NCBI GenBank assembly: GCA_934702375.1 | Contig: CAKUYE010000001.1 | Span: 186,001 to 250,000 of the forward strand | Direction of reading: 5' to 3' | Source of the DNA: an uncultured Bacillota bacterium | Lineage (GTDB): Bacteria; Bacillota; Dehalobacteriia; UBA7702 | DNA length: 64,000 nt | Shown: positions 24,678 to 33,881 of the stretch, in pieces | Layout: each line of letters starts with the position of its first letter | Position numbering within the stretch: the first letter of the stretch is position 1 | The notes under the pieces: model-generated | The model's database searches: none | What the model was told of the DNA's origin: nothing | The model's input: only the letters and a program-made list of their open reading frames with translations | Translations under genes and position numbers: made by a program

Positions 24678-27600
24678 ATGAGCAACACAATTAAAAAATC
24701 ACTTTGGCTCATGGTGATATTTGCCATTGCTTTCACCCTGAGTCTCGGCCTCTCCGCAAATGTATTTGCGGCAGACAATGCTCCCGTTATCGACTTTGAA
24801 CTCTCCGGTGACCAAGTCGCACAGGGCATACAGGCCGGTAAACCCGTTTATTTCGTATTGGCAGACAAAGAAGCCAATACTGCTACCGCAGCGCTGACCA
24901 AAGATGGAGCCCCCATAAAAGACGGCGTTGCATGGAGCATCGGCAGTACAAATCAGGCCAGTGCAACCATTGATCCGGCCAGCGGTGTACTGAGCATGCC
25001 AAAATGGGAAGGCACTTCCAAAGCTTATGTTCAGCTCAGAGCAACCTATGAAGAAAAAACATCTGAGTACTGGATCTATGTATTAAATCCCAACTCTATA
25101 ACTGCATCCAACCCTAATGGCTGGGTTGTCGACGGTGAAAACACTTATTCCTACACTCTGGATAAAGACGGAAAACAAAGTTCCTATACGCCTTACATTT
25201 GCTTTGGTGATTTTGCGAACTACAGACTTGTAGACTTTTCCTTCAGCGAAGAAGGCTTCGCTTCCGCAGCCTTTACCGGTGGTCAGGCCATTAATATCAG
25301 TCCCCTGAAACCCGGCACCGTTGATTTTACGGTCTTTATCAAAAACCATCCGGAATTCAAATGCACCATAACACTTAACGTAAAAGGCGTAGCTGTAGCC
25401 GATGCCAATGGGACAGTAGGAACCACTTCCACCTATGTTGGAGAAAAAATTTCTCTGGAAGCTATGGATGACGCCGGCAGCGATACTTTCACTTGGTCCA
25501 CCACAAACAAAACCGTGGCCACAGTAAAAAATGGCGTTGTAACCGCCAGAAAACCCGGTTATGCCATGGTCTATGCCACCAACGGCAACAAAGATGTCGG
25601 CGGCATTAAGGTTTACGTTTACGAAAACGACAAAAAACCTTACCTTGATAATCTCACCCTGACCAACGGCAGCAACCGTAAAGCCGGGGAAAACGGCACC
25701 TGGCTCAATGAAAAGGACACCGATGCCAACAGTACTAGCAGGGAATTCAGCCGCACTCGCTGGGATTATGGGATTTATACCACATATTCCAGCAGCTTTT
25801 ATTTCCGCACAACGCCCACCTTTGACGAAAATAAATACAAGCTTGACTACTACGTAAACGGCGAGAAAAAGGACACTATCTCCAGCGGCAAAGAGCTTAG
25901 CATCGCCATCACCAGCGGTGAAACCGATGTTGCCTTCCGCCTCTACGCCAAGAACGACGAAAACCTCTATACCGAGTATCACGTTCACATCTGGGAAGAT
26001 TATTCCTCCAGCGGCAACTTTACCGCATTAAAGGTAGCTCCTACCGATCGTATTGCATCCGCGACCACAACCTTTACATTGGAAAACAGCTTAAGAGCCG
26101 GCACATATTATAATGAAGGCTTTGCTTACAATGTAAATGCATCCGGTCAAATCACCACCAATCAGGTCAACAGCTCCTATATGCCCTGGGGCAGACCTAC
26201 CAAAGTGATGAATGCCTACCTCTTTGACGATGTAAACACTTTCAGCATGGTTACCTACGGTAACTCCAAGCATATCGCCTATTCCGTTGGTACTCCCTGG
26301 ACAAAGACAACCGATGAAGCCACCCTTCCCGAAGGCTGGCAGCTTTACGATCAGGACCATATGCCTTCCTTCACCTTCAAAGCCGACGAAGATCAGGAAT
26401 ACATGACGATCTATCTCCGCTCTGTCTGCGACAGCGATTTTGAAAACGAAGGCTGGATGACAGATCCTGCTGTAGATACGGCATCGGCAAGCAACGTTTC
26501 CGACCGTGAACTTCACGTATACAAGCTTCCCTTCAATGGCGATGATCTGAACTTTTCCGACCTCACCTTATCCCAGGGCAGCTTTATGACACCGGCATTC
26601 TCCGCAGGAACCACCGATGCCAGCGCCGTCATCAACAGCGATTGTAAATCCGTGGATATCGGTATCAAAATTACCGACAGCGCAAAGCTTTATAAAACCG
26701 TTACGATCAGCGATGCAAATCTTCTCACTCCCGATGAAAACGGTGCTTATACCTTTAATGTAAAAACACCGAATACCAGCACTTCGCAGGGGTTTGCCGC
26801 AGTGCTCTCGGTACCGAAAAATGATACCTTCACCTACTCCTTAAAAAAGAACTGCGTTGTAAAACTGAGCAAACGCGGCGATATGCAGGGGCTTCCTAAT
26901 AAAGTTGTTGACTATATCGCTCCCGGCTCTCAGTACACCAACGGCCGCCAGACCCAGTTCACCGGCGGTAAAATGTATGCACAGTATCCCGAACGTACCC
27001 TCCTCGGCAGCTCCGATTGGAAGGACGTAACCTCCCTCGGCGCTTTCGGCGGTTACATCACCTGGTACTACGAAGATGCCATCACCGATGATCCCAGCCA
27101 TGCCTACGGTGTGGACTTCCAGGTATTCGGCAACTCCTATGCCAGCGGTGACGGCGGCTACGGCGCCGGCGAAACCGGACAGGTTTGGGTATCGGAAGAC
27201 GGCAAAAACTGGTATGCTCTTGCCGGTTCCGAACATTTTGAAGATTCCACCCTTTGGGATTATCAGTTAACCTACAAAAACAACAACACCAGCACCGGCT
27301 ACGACTGGAGTGACAACCTAGGCAACAGCGGCACCCTTTTCAATGATGCGGTTGGTGCAGAATATCCGGATCCTGCCAAATACCCCCTCTTCAACTTTGG
27401 CGAAAACAAAGACGAAGTAACTTTAGGCGGCGTATATATGCCTTCCTATGTCCATCGTGCCATGTTCGGCTATGTCGATGCCCTTTCCTCCAGCTCCGGT
27501 TACAGCGGCGGCGGTTCCGGCAGCGGCAGCGATCTGGAAAACGAAATGGAAAATCCCTATGCCTCTACAGGCAAAGCCAGCTGCTTTGACCTGGCCTGGG

Positions 27601-29705
27601 CCGTCGATAAAGACGGAAACCCCGTGACCTTTGAAAACGGGATTCACTACGTAAAAGTCCAGACTGCCGTATACAACACCAAAACAGGGATCATGGGCGA
27701 ACTTTCCACAGAAGTTTCCACCTGCCTGAAATCAAAATCCCGCACCGAAGATCTTGGCAAAACCGATGCATTAGAAACCATCACGATCAGCAATGGTGAA
27801 GATGACACCAACGCCGTAACCTTAAAAGCCGCAGACTTTTCCAAGGTATCCGACACTGTTTACCGTGCCGATGTCAGCGTTGGCGCACTCCGCAATCTCC
27901 ACTTCACCGTTGATGCCAAAGATGACCATATCTATGTCAACAATCAGAGCTTAAAATCCGGAGAAATGACGAAAACGGCCTATACCGTCACCGCCGAAAA
28001 AGGCCGTGTCGTTCGTGTGATCGTACAAAGCGGTACCGCCGAACCCATTTCCTATTTCCTTAACATCACCGGCAGCTCCATTGTCAGCGAAAACATCACT
28101 GCCGTAGAAAATGCCATTAAGGCCATTGGTACCGTCGGCCAGGGCAGCGGCGAAGCAATTCGCGCCGCCAGAGCTGCCTACAATGCCCTCAGTGAAGAAG
28201 AACAGGCCTCGGTAAGCAACTACAAGACCCTTGTAGCCGCAGAAAAAGCCTATGAAGAACTGATCAACGCTGCCCTCGGTACTTCCGATGAATTGATCAC
28301 CGTAACCATGTCCGTGGAAAAATTCACCCTCGGTCAGGGCTACATCTTAGAACCCACCCTGGTTACGATTCCCAAGGATACCACTGCTGCCCAACTTGCC
28401 ATCGCCATGCTTGGCAACGATAACATGAAATTTGATGGCACCGGTACTTCCAGCTTCTATCTTTCCTCCATTGCCGATAAAGCAGAAGCAGTGAAAATCC
28501 CCGATGCAATTCAGAAGCTGGCAAATCTCAATCTTACCAACGAAAGAGCCTCGGAAGATTGGCTCAGCGAATTTGACTATGCCGCTCAGGCCGGCTGGAT
28601 GTACAGTGTAGCCGGAGAATTCCCCCAGGTACAGGCCTCCGGTAAAACCATGAACGATGGCGAAGCCATTCGTTGGCAATTTACCGTTGCAGGTCTCGGT
28701 GCCGATATCGGCGATACCAACAGCGGCAAAGTACTGATTGCCAATGAAAAAGATGCTTTAACCACTTTAGTGGCCAAAGTCAATGCTTTGGAAAACAGCG
28801 AAGGCTTTATCAAAGACAACGCCGAAGCCTATGAAGAAGCGATGGCAGTTCTGAAAAACTGGAGCGCAGATAAAGCTGCCATTGATACCGCATACGCAAA
28901 ACTGGAAGCAGCCCTCAACGCCGCAACCGAAGACAAAACCTATGGCAATATCGTGCCGAAAAACCTCGTAGAAGATAAGGCCATTGCCAAAGCCATCAAG
29001 CTCATTGATGCGATCCCCGGAGATATCACCGCCGAAGCTAAGGATGCTATCGAAGCCGCCCGCGCCGCTTACGACAGTCTCTCCGCAGACCTCCAGAAAT
29101 ATGTAACCAATTACGATAAGCTTACCGCAGCGGAAGAAGCATACAACAAGCTCACCATGAAGCTTCCCTTTACCGATGTAACGGAAAAAGATTGGTTCTA
29201 TGATGCCGTGCGATACGCTTATACCAACAACCTTTTCAAAGGTGTCAGCGAAACAACCTTTGAACCCAACAGCGCTATGACCCGTGGCATGCTGGCCGTT
29301 GTGCTCTATCGTATCGAAGGCGAACCTGAGGTAGAAGGCACCGTAGCCTTTACCGATGTTCCTGCCGATCAGTACTACTACAATGCCGTTCTCTGGGCAA
29401 ACCAGAAAGGCATTGTCAACGGCACTTCCGAAACAACCTTCGCTCCCAACGATAAAATTACCAGAGAACAACTGGCAACCATGATAATGCGTTATGCCAA
29501 GTTCAAAGGCGAAGATGTTGATAAAGTTGCCGACCTCGGCATCTACAAAGACAATGCTCAAATCAGCGATTGGGCCAGAGAAGGTCTCCGTTGGGCCAAT
29601 GCTACCGGTTTGATTACCGGCCGCACGGTCAACACCATCGATCCTCAGGGCAATGCCACCAGAGCCGAAGTCGCTACCGTACTCATGCGCTTCCTGGAAA
29701 AATAA
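24678..29705 (+). CDS. giant S-layer protein with transcobalamin-like (DUF4430) domain
   Basis: The protein has 1675 residues. A signal peptide (about 1-31, ending VFA) is followed by Ig-like strands including a Big_2 domain (about 236-312), long beta-rich domains, and a Ser/Gly linker (near 940-950). Then come a helical FIVAR-like segment (about 1136-1200), a DUF4430 domain (about 1204-1345), two more helical segments, and three SLH repeats (about 1496-1675). DUF4430 is homologous to the C-terminal domain of transcobalamin and intrinsic factor. Together with the cobalamin riboswitch directly upstream, this suggests a cell-wall-bound B12 capture or storage protein made when B12 is scarce; this is inference. 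No transporter gene is adjacent. AAAGGA precedes ATG 24678. Confidence 0.9.
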   Translation: MSNTIKKSLWLMVIFAIAFTLSLGLSANVFAADNAPVIDFELSGDQVAQGIQAGKPVYFVLADKEANTATAALTKDGAPIKDGVAWSIGSTNQASATIDPASGVLSMPKWEGTSKAYVQLRATYEEKTSEYWIYVLNPNSITASNPNGWVVDGENTYSYTLDKDGKQSSYTPYICFGDFANYRLVDFSFSEEGFASAAFTGGQAINISPLKPGTVDFTVFIKNHPEFKCTITLNVKGVAVADANGTVGTTSTYVGEKISLEAMDDAGSDTFTWSTTNKTVATVKNGVVTARKPGYAMVYATNGNKDVGGIKVYVYENDKKPYLDNLTLTNGSNRKAGENGTWLNEKDTDANSTSREFSRTRWDYGIYTTYSSSFYFRTTPTFDENKYKLDYYVNGEKKDTISSGKELSIAITSGETDVAFRLYAKNDENLYTEYHVHIWEDYSSSGNFTALKVAPTDRIASATTTFTLENSLRAGTYYNEGFAYNVNASGQITTNQVNSSYMPWGRPTKVMNAYLFDDVNTFSMVTYGNSKHIAYSVGTPWTKTTDEATLPEGWQLYDQDHMPSFTFKADEDQEYMTIYLRSVCDSDFENEGWMTDPAVDTASASNVSDRELHVYKLPFNGDDLNFSDLTLSQGSFMTPAFSAGTTDASAVINSDCKSVDIGIKITDSAKLYKTVTISDANLLTPDENGAYTFNVKTPNTSTSQGFAAVLSVPKNDTFTYSLKKNCVVKLSKRGDMQGLPNKVVDYIAPGSQYTNGRQTQFTGGKMYAQYPERTLLGSSDWKDVTSLGAFGGYITWYYEDAITDDPSHAYGVDFQVFGNSYASGDGGYGAGETGQVWVSEDGKNWYALAGSEHFEDSTLWDYQLTYKNNNTSTGYDWSDNLGNSGTLFNDAVGAEYPDPAKYPLFNFGENKDEVTLGGVYMPSYVHRAMFGYVDALSSSSGYSGGGSGSGSDLENEMENPYASTGKASCFDLAWAVDKDGNPVTFENGIHYVKVQTAVYNTKTGIMGELSTEVSTCLKSKSRTEDLGKTDALETITISNGEDDTNAVTLKAADFSKVSDTVYRADVSVGALRNLHFTVDAKDDHIYVNNQSLKSGEMTKTAYTVTAEKGRVVRVIVQSGTAEPISYFLNITGSSIVSENITAVENAIKAIGTVGQGSGEAIRAARAAYNALSEEEQASVSNYKTLVAAEKAYEELINAALGTSDELITVTMSVEKFTLGQGYILEPTLVTIPKDTTAAQLAIAMLGNDNMKFDGTGTSSFYLSSIADKAEAVKIPDAIQKLANLNLTNERASEDWLSEFDYAAQAGWMYSVAGEFPQVQASGKTMNDGEAIRWQFTVAGLGADIGDTNSGKVLIANEKDALTTLVAKVNALENSEGFIKDNAEAYEEAMAVLKNWSADKAAIDTAYAKLEAALNAATEDKTYGNIVPKNLVEDKAIAKAIKLIDAIPGDITAEAKDAIEAARAAYDSLSADLQKYVTNYDKLTAAEEAYNKLTMKLPFTDVTEKDWFYDAVRYAYTNNLFKGVSETTFEPNSAMTRGMLAVVLYRIEGEPEVEGTVAFTDVPADQYYYNAVLWANQKGIVNGTSETTFAPNDKITREQLATMIMRYAKFKGEDVDKVADLGIYKDNAQISDWAREGLRWANATGLITGRTVNTIDPQGNATRAEVATVLMRFLEK

Positions 29706-29723
29706 AACGACGCAAATCCCACA

Positions 29724-29757
29724 AAAGGAGAGACAGCAAACGCTGCCTCTCCTTTTT
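29724..29757 (+). terminator. terminator of the SLH/DUF4430 gene
   Basis: AAAGGAGAG (29724-29732) pairs with 29747-29755, extended inward by AGC/GCT pairs and followed by T5. Confidence 0.85.
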
Positions 29758-29809
29758 CTCTTTACGGCGGAATGTCCCATTATTTCTGCGATTACGACAT
29801 TCTCTTCTC

Positions 29810-30090
29810 TTGAGGAAGCGCTTTTGGTTTGATACAATAATAGCAGAGATCATCCACCGGTATCGGATACTCTTCAACATCGGCTCTGCACAGATCCCAC
29901 GGAGCATACCTCTGTTTTCTATCGAAAGGACCTGCGGAAAAAGGATTCTACTGCCATCTTATCCTTTCCAAGCAACGTCAGGGCATCTCCCTGTAGACGC
30001 CGAAGCGGAAACGCAAAAGCGATTCCAAACACTTCTTTTTATACCCTTTTTATGCGATTCTTATTACAGTTTTGCGAAAAAGGGTTTTTT
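29810..30090 (+). other. non-coding region with its own promoter-like signal
   Basis: About 330 bases hold no credible protein gene. TTGAGG (29810-29815), 17 bases, TACAAT (29833-29838) would start a transcript near 29845. The following 170 bases contain many short stems: GCAGAG/CTCTGC, ACAGA/TCTGT, GGAAAaAGGAT/ATCCTTTCC, a GCG-GAAA-CGC tetraloop hairpin. A small RNA is possible; I could not match it to 6S, SRP or RNase P RNA. A 37-codon frame on the minus strand is too weak to call. Confidence 0.3.
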
Positions 30091-30093
30091 ATT

Positions 30094-30122
30094 TTGACAA
30101 CCGGGAAAAAATTATGTAAAAT
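30094..30122 (+). promoter_or_regulatory. sigma-A promoter of the lipoprotein pair
   Basis: TTGACA (30094-30099), 17 bases, TAAAAT (30117-30122), 33 bases before the ATG at 30156. Confidence 0.85.
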
Positions 30123-30155
30123 AGAAACGGACCTTTTAATTAAAGGAGTTATAAT

Positions 30156-31010
30156 ATGAAGAGAAAAAAATTGGTATGGATCCTGACAGCTTTTTTTGTA
30201 TTGACCGCTTTCAGCGGTTGCGGTGAAAAAAAGGAAGAAGATCACACCGCAAACCAATCCAAGGAAGCCGATGTAGCCTATATCAGCGATTCCGAAGCTG
30301 AGATCTTTTTTTATGAGATCACATCAACCTATCGTTTTGAACTGATGACCATGGATCCGGAGCAGTTAAAAGCCGGAGCAAACCCGGAATATTGGAGCGG
30401 CATCGCACCGGAAGCCGCAGAACTCAGCTTTGACGAGCTTACCGATGCCTATATCAACGAAGAAGAGCGATCCCTTTTATCCACAGCCTACGGCAGCAAT
30501 ATTGCCAATGTTCGCTTTGGGATCTACAGCATTGCCGAACTGCAAAAAGGTATGGATGAACTTTTTGGCGAAGGCAAATATGATGTTTCCGCCTGGAACA
30601 ACGGCAATGTGGATATCGTATCAAAAAATATTTTCGGTACAGCCGCCGGTTTTTTCCTTTTTTCCAAAACCGAGTCCCTCCGCTTTGACAACCAAATCTA
30701 CAAAGTAGTATCGGTCAGCGGCGGCGAAGGTACCGCAACGGTAAAGGCCCGAGCGGTAAGCGTAGACAATATCACCGATCAGGCAGCCTACGATCTGACA
30801 AAAACCGTAGAAAGCGATGATGGCAACGGAAACACCGTAAAGAGCTATCAAAAGCTGGAAAATGCCAACATGGAAGGCTTTGACTACGGTGCTGACTTCA
30901 GTACAAATATAAAGGCCATGGGTATCAATGAAGAAGAGCTGGGCACTGCCGAATTCGTGTTCGGATTTGACGGCAGAACCATCTATCTCGATCATATCAC
31001 CACCGAATAA
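30156..31010 (+). CDS. lipoprotein of unknown function
   Basis: The protein has 284 residues. The signal peptide is basic then hydrophobic and ends in the lipobox LTAFSGC (Cys at about 22), followed by a charged linker EKKEED. The mature part is alpha/beta with no motif I recognise; it is rich in Glu/Asp. It should be anchored on the outer face of the membrane. AAAGGAG precedes ATG 30156. It is followed 13 bases later by a second, smaller lipoprotein, so the two probably act together. They share no obvious sequence similarity. Confidence 0.8.
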   Translation: MKRKKLVWILTAFFVLTAFSGCGEKKEEDHTANQSKEADVAYISDSEAEIFFYEITSTYRFELMTMDPEQLKAGANPEYWSGIAPEAAELSFDELTDAYINEEERSLLSTAYGSNIANVRFGIYSIAELQKGMDELFGEGKYDVSAWNNGNVDIVSKNIFGTAAGFFLFSKTESLRFDNQIYKVVSVSGGEGTATVKARAVSVDNITDQAAYDLTKTVESDDGNGNTVKSYQKLENANMEGFDYGADFSTNIKAMGINEEELGTAEFVFGFDGRTIYLDHITTE

Positions 31011-31023
31011 GGGAGGCAAAACA

Positions 31024-31419
31024 ATGAAACGATTGCTGACGATCCTTCTTTCCATTGCAGCGTTTACCTTGCTCTGTTGCGGCTGCGGTAAAGAGCCGAT
31101 TGACGAAAGCTACACCAACTCTTCCATCGTAATCAGTTCCTTTACCGAGATCACCGGAGAAAAACCCGATGATCTGCAGGAATCAAAAAAGGCCTATCGC
31201 TATACCTACAAAATCAAAAATGACAAAGTCGGCGCCGAAGCTTATAATCAATATAAAGATTATCTCAATGAAAACTTCACCTATTCTATGATTGACAGCA
31301 CCATTGTTGCCGACAGCTACTGCGCCGTTTATTACGCAGCCGACGAAGGCCGTATTGAATATACCGAAACCGTAGATAAAAGCGGAGATTATACCATCAC
31401 CGTAAGCGTACCGAAATAA
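31024..31419 (+). CDS. small lipoprotein of unknown function
   Basis: The protein has 131 residues. The lipobox region is LLCCGC. A short mature domain follows with alternating strands (YRYTYKIKND, later EYTETVDKSGDYTITVSVPK). I recognise no family. The ATG at 31024 has GGGAGG upstream. It is the second gene after the lipoprotein at 30156 and is closed by a hairpin at 31424. Confidence 0.78.
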   Translation: MKRLLTILLSIAAFTLLCCGCGKEPIDESYTNSSIVISSFTEITGEKPDDLQESKKAYRYTYKIKNDKVGAEAYNQYKDYLNENFTYSMIDSTIVADSYCAVYYAADEGRIEYTETVDKSGDYTITVSVPK

Positions 31420-31423
31420 AAAC

Positions 31424-31454
31424 AGGGTGCAGCCGCAGTGCTGCCCCTTTTCAC
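31424..31454 (+). terminator. terminator of the lipoprotein pair
   Basis: A GGG(T)GCAGC arm pairs with GCTGCCCC with one bulged base; TTTTC follows. It separates the pair from the xerD cluster. Confidence 0.7.
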
Positions 31455-31539
31455 GTATAGAAGGATAAAGAACTTCATTCCCGCTTCTTTTTTCCCCTCC
31501 TGCCGCATAAAATTTGTCAAAAGAAGATCGGAGAGGAAA

Positions 31540-31779
31540 ATGCCTGCTATGATCACCATCACCTTACGCCGCATCAAGTTGCGCCTGTTTACGATCCTCA
31601 TTGCCTGTCTTATCGTTTTGGGATTATGCTGGGGTGTGCCCCGGTTTTATGATTTTCTGGCCAGCGGCAGCGAAAACGAGGAATATATGGAGCTGGATGA
31701 CCCGGTAAGGGTAGAAGCCGTACCCGATGCGGAATTGAGAGGTACATGGCTTACGGTATTCGGCAGAGAAGCAAAATAA
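31540..31779 (+). CDS. small membrane protein in the YqzK position before xerD
   Basis: The protein has 79 residues. A basic N-terminus (TLRRIKLRLF) leads into one membrane helix (about 17-33), then a short acidic, probably extracytoplasmic tail. In Bacillus subtilis the small DUF4227 protein YqzK occupies the same place before ripX/xerD, with the same size and topology. Homology is suggested by position and shape, not by a motif. GGAG precedes ATG 31540. It lies 27 bases before xerD and is probably cotranscribed. Confidence 0.65.
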   Translation: MPAMITITLRRIKLRLFTILIACLIVLGLCWGVPRFYDFLASGSENEEYMELDDPVRVEAVPDAELRGTWLTVFGREAK

Positions 31780-31806
31780 CAAGTCTGTGAAAGGCAGCAA
31801 AGAACA

Positions 31807-32712
31807 GTGAAAGAATCCCTAAAAAACCGGGAGATCGACCATTTTTTAGACTACCTTCTTGTAGAAAAAGGATCCTCCCCCAATACCATAGAAAGTTACC
31901 ATTACGACCTGGTGGATATCCTCCTTTGGCTTAAAAAAGAGCGGGGAATGGAAAATCTCAGCACCGCCACACGACAGCAGCTTATCGACTATTTTGCCGC
32001 CTGCCGCAGCAAGGGGATGTCCCCCAAAACAATGTCGCGAAAGCTTTCCACCTTACGCACCTTTTATAAATACCTGTTGCTGGACCGGATCATAACAAAA
32101 GATCCTACCGCAAATCTGGAAAGTCCCAAACCCACAAAATACCTTCCCGGCGTATTACAACAAAGTGAAGTAGAGTTGCTGCTTTCCGCCCCGGATCTTT
32201 CCACCAAAAAAGGAATCCGGGACAAAGCCGTACTGGAGACCCTTTACGCTACGGGAATGCGTGTTTCGGAATTGACCGGGCTAAACCTTGATGATATTCA
32301 TTTGGAATTTCAATATGCCAAATGCTTTGGCAAAGGCGGCAAAGAACGGATTGTACCTTTGGGCAGTTATGCCATTGATGCGATCAATCGGTACCTGGAA
32401 AAATGCCGTCCCCTGCTGTTAAAGGATAAAAAAAATCCCTCGCTTTTTCTCAACCAGCGAGGCGGAACGCTGTCCCGTCAAAGCGTATGGAGTATGATGA
32501 AGGAATACGGACGACAAGTTGGAATCGGCGATAATCTCAGTCCCCATACATTACGTCATTCCCTTGCTGCTCATATGCTGGAAAACGGTGCGGATCTCCG
32601 CACTGTCCAGGAGATTTTGGGACATGCAGACCTTGCCACGACCCAAATCTACACCCAGCTGTTGCAAAAAACCATTACAGAAGAATTTAAACGCTGCCAT
32701 CCAAGGAGTTGA
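31807..32712 (+). CDS. xerD: site-specific tyrosine recombinase XerD
   Basis: The protein has 301 residues. An N-terminal SAM-like core-binding domain (about 8-95) precedes the catalytic domain. Catalytic residues are visible: Arg in ATGMRVSEL, Lys in GKGGKERIVPL, HTLRHSLAAH (His, Arg), GHADLATTQIYTQL (His and the nucleophile Tyr). With XerC it resolves chromosome dimers at dif. The start is GTG 31807. Its place before deoB-pdp-dacF, rather than beside an integrase-like partner, supports the housekeeping Xer role. Confidence 0.92.
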   Translation: MKESLKNREIDHFLDYLLVEKGSSPNTIESYHYDLVDILLWLKKERGMENLSTATRQQLIDYFAACRSKGMSPKTMSRKLSTLRTFYKYLLLDRIITKDPTANLESPKPTKYLPGVLQQSEVELLLSAPDLSTKKGIRDKAVLETLYATGMRVSELTGLNLDDIHLEFQYAKCFGKGGKERIVPLGSYAIDAINRYLEKCRPLLLKDKKNPSLFLNQRGGTLSRQSVWSMMKEYGRQVGIGDNLSPHTLRHSLAAHMLENGADLRTVQEILGHADLATTQIYTQLLQKTITEEFKRCHPRS

Positions 32713-32717
32713 TCACA

Positions 32718-33881
32718 TTGACAAACCAAAAGAAACGCGTTTTTTTGATCGTATTAGACAGTGCAGGGATCGGCGCCTTGCCGGATTGGAGAAATTACGA
32801 TGAAGAACCCGGCGATACCATTCCTCATATTGCTGCCGCCATTGGCGGTCTCACCATGGCAAATTGCCAAAAACTGGGGCTGGGGAATATCCGTGATATT
32901 CAAGGCGTACCGCCTACTGCAACCCCTCAAGGAGCCTATGGAAAGGCCCCTCTCACAACCTGCGGCAAAGACACCACTGCGGGGCACTGGGAAATGATGG
33001 GGATCATTCTGAAGGAACAATTTCCGGTATTTCCCAATGGTTTTCCGGCAGACTTCATAAAAAAGCTGGAATCGGCCTTTGGGCATAAGATCCTCTGCAA
33101 TCGCCCTTACTCAGGAACCAAGGTAATCGAGGATTACGGCGAGGAGCACTACGCAACCAAAAAACCTATTATTTACACCTCTGCAGACAGCGTATTACAG
33201 ATCGCTTGCCACGAAAATATCTACAGCAACGAAGCGCTTTACGACCTTTGCGAGAAAGCCCGTGCCCTTTGTACCGGCCTTTACGGTGTCGGCAGGGTCA
33301 TTGCCCGTCCCTTCACCGGCACACCGCACAACTACGAACGAACCAAATATCGAAAAGATTTTTCCATACAACCGCCCAAACCAAACTATCTTACCGCATT
33401 GCAGGAACGTTCCATCCTCACCTGGGGCGTTGGAAAGATTAGCGATATTTTTGCAGGCGAAGGCTTGACAAAATCTACACCGGTCAAGGGCAATCCCCTT
33501 TGCATTGAAGAAACAATCCGTCTACTCCATACAGAAAAGGAAGGATTTTTCTTTATCAATCTGGTGGATTTCGATATGCTCTACGGCCATCGCAACGATG
33601 CCCCTGGCTACGGAAAGGCTTTGGAAGATTTCGACCGTGCCCTCGACACCATCCTGCCCCTTTTGACAGCAGAAGATCTTTTAATCATCACCGCCGACCA
33701 TGGAAATGACCCCACTACGGCCAGCACCGATCACAACCGCGAATACGTACCCCTGTTGGTTTATGGAGCAGACCCCGAAGATCTGGGGACTCGTAAAACC
33801 ATGGCAGATATCGGCGCAACAGTCTATCATGCCCTGACCGGAGAAACGAGAAGCGATATACCGGGGGAAAGCATGCTATGA
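32718..33881 (+). CDS. deoB: phosphopentomutase
   Basis: The protein has 387 residues. This alkaline-phosphatase-superfamily enzyme interconverts (deoxy)ribose 1- and 5-phosphate. Metal ligand motifs are in FLIVLDSAGIG, DTTAGHWEMMG (with the phosphorylated Thr) and ADHGNDPTTASTDHNREY. TTG 32718 is chosen because AAGGAG (32703-32708) lies 9 bases upstream; the TTG at 32709 abuts that site, and no ATG exists before the conserved first strand. Its stop overlaps the pdp start by 4 bases. The pair handles nucleoside salvage and breakdown. Confidence 0.95.
   Translation: MTNQKKRVFLIVLDSAGIGALPDWRNYDEEPGDTIPHIAAAIGGLTMANCQKLGLGNIRDIQGVPPTATPQGAYGKAPLTTCGKDTTAGHWEMMGIILKEQFPVFPNGFPADFIKKLESAFGHKILCNRPYSGTKVIEDYGEEHYATKKPIIYTSADSVLQIACHENIYSNEALYDLCEKARALCTGLYGVGRVIARPFTGTPHNYERTKYRKDFSIQPPKPNYLTALQERSILTWGVGKISDIFAGEGLTKSTPVKGNPLCIEETIRLLHTEKEGFFFINLVDFDMLYGHRNDAPGYGKALEDFDRALDTILPLLTAEDLLIITADHGNDPTTASTDHNREYVPLLVYGADPEDLGTRKTMADIGATVYHALTGETRSDIPGESML

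Noticed and set aside
28767..29837. 356-codon minus-strand frame opposite the end of the giant SLH gene
   Set aside because: It is antisense to clear SLH repeats, runs through the gene's terminator and lacks a ribosome site.
29923..30035. 37-codon GTG-started frame on the minus strand
   Set aside because: A short frame with a weak ribosome site and no membrane or domain signature; chance is the simpler explanation.
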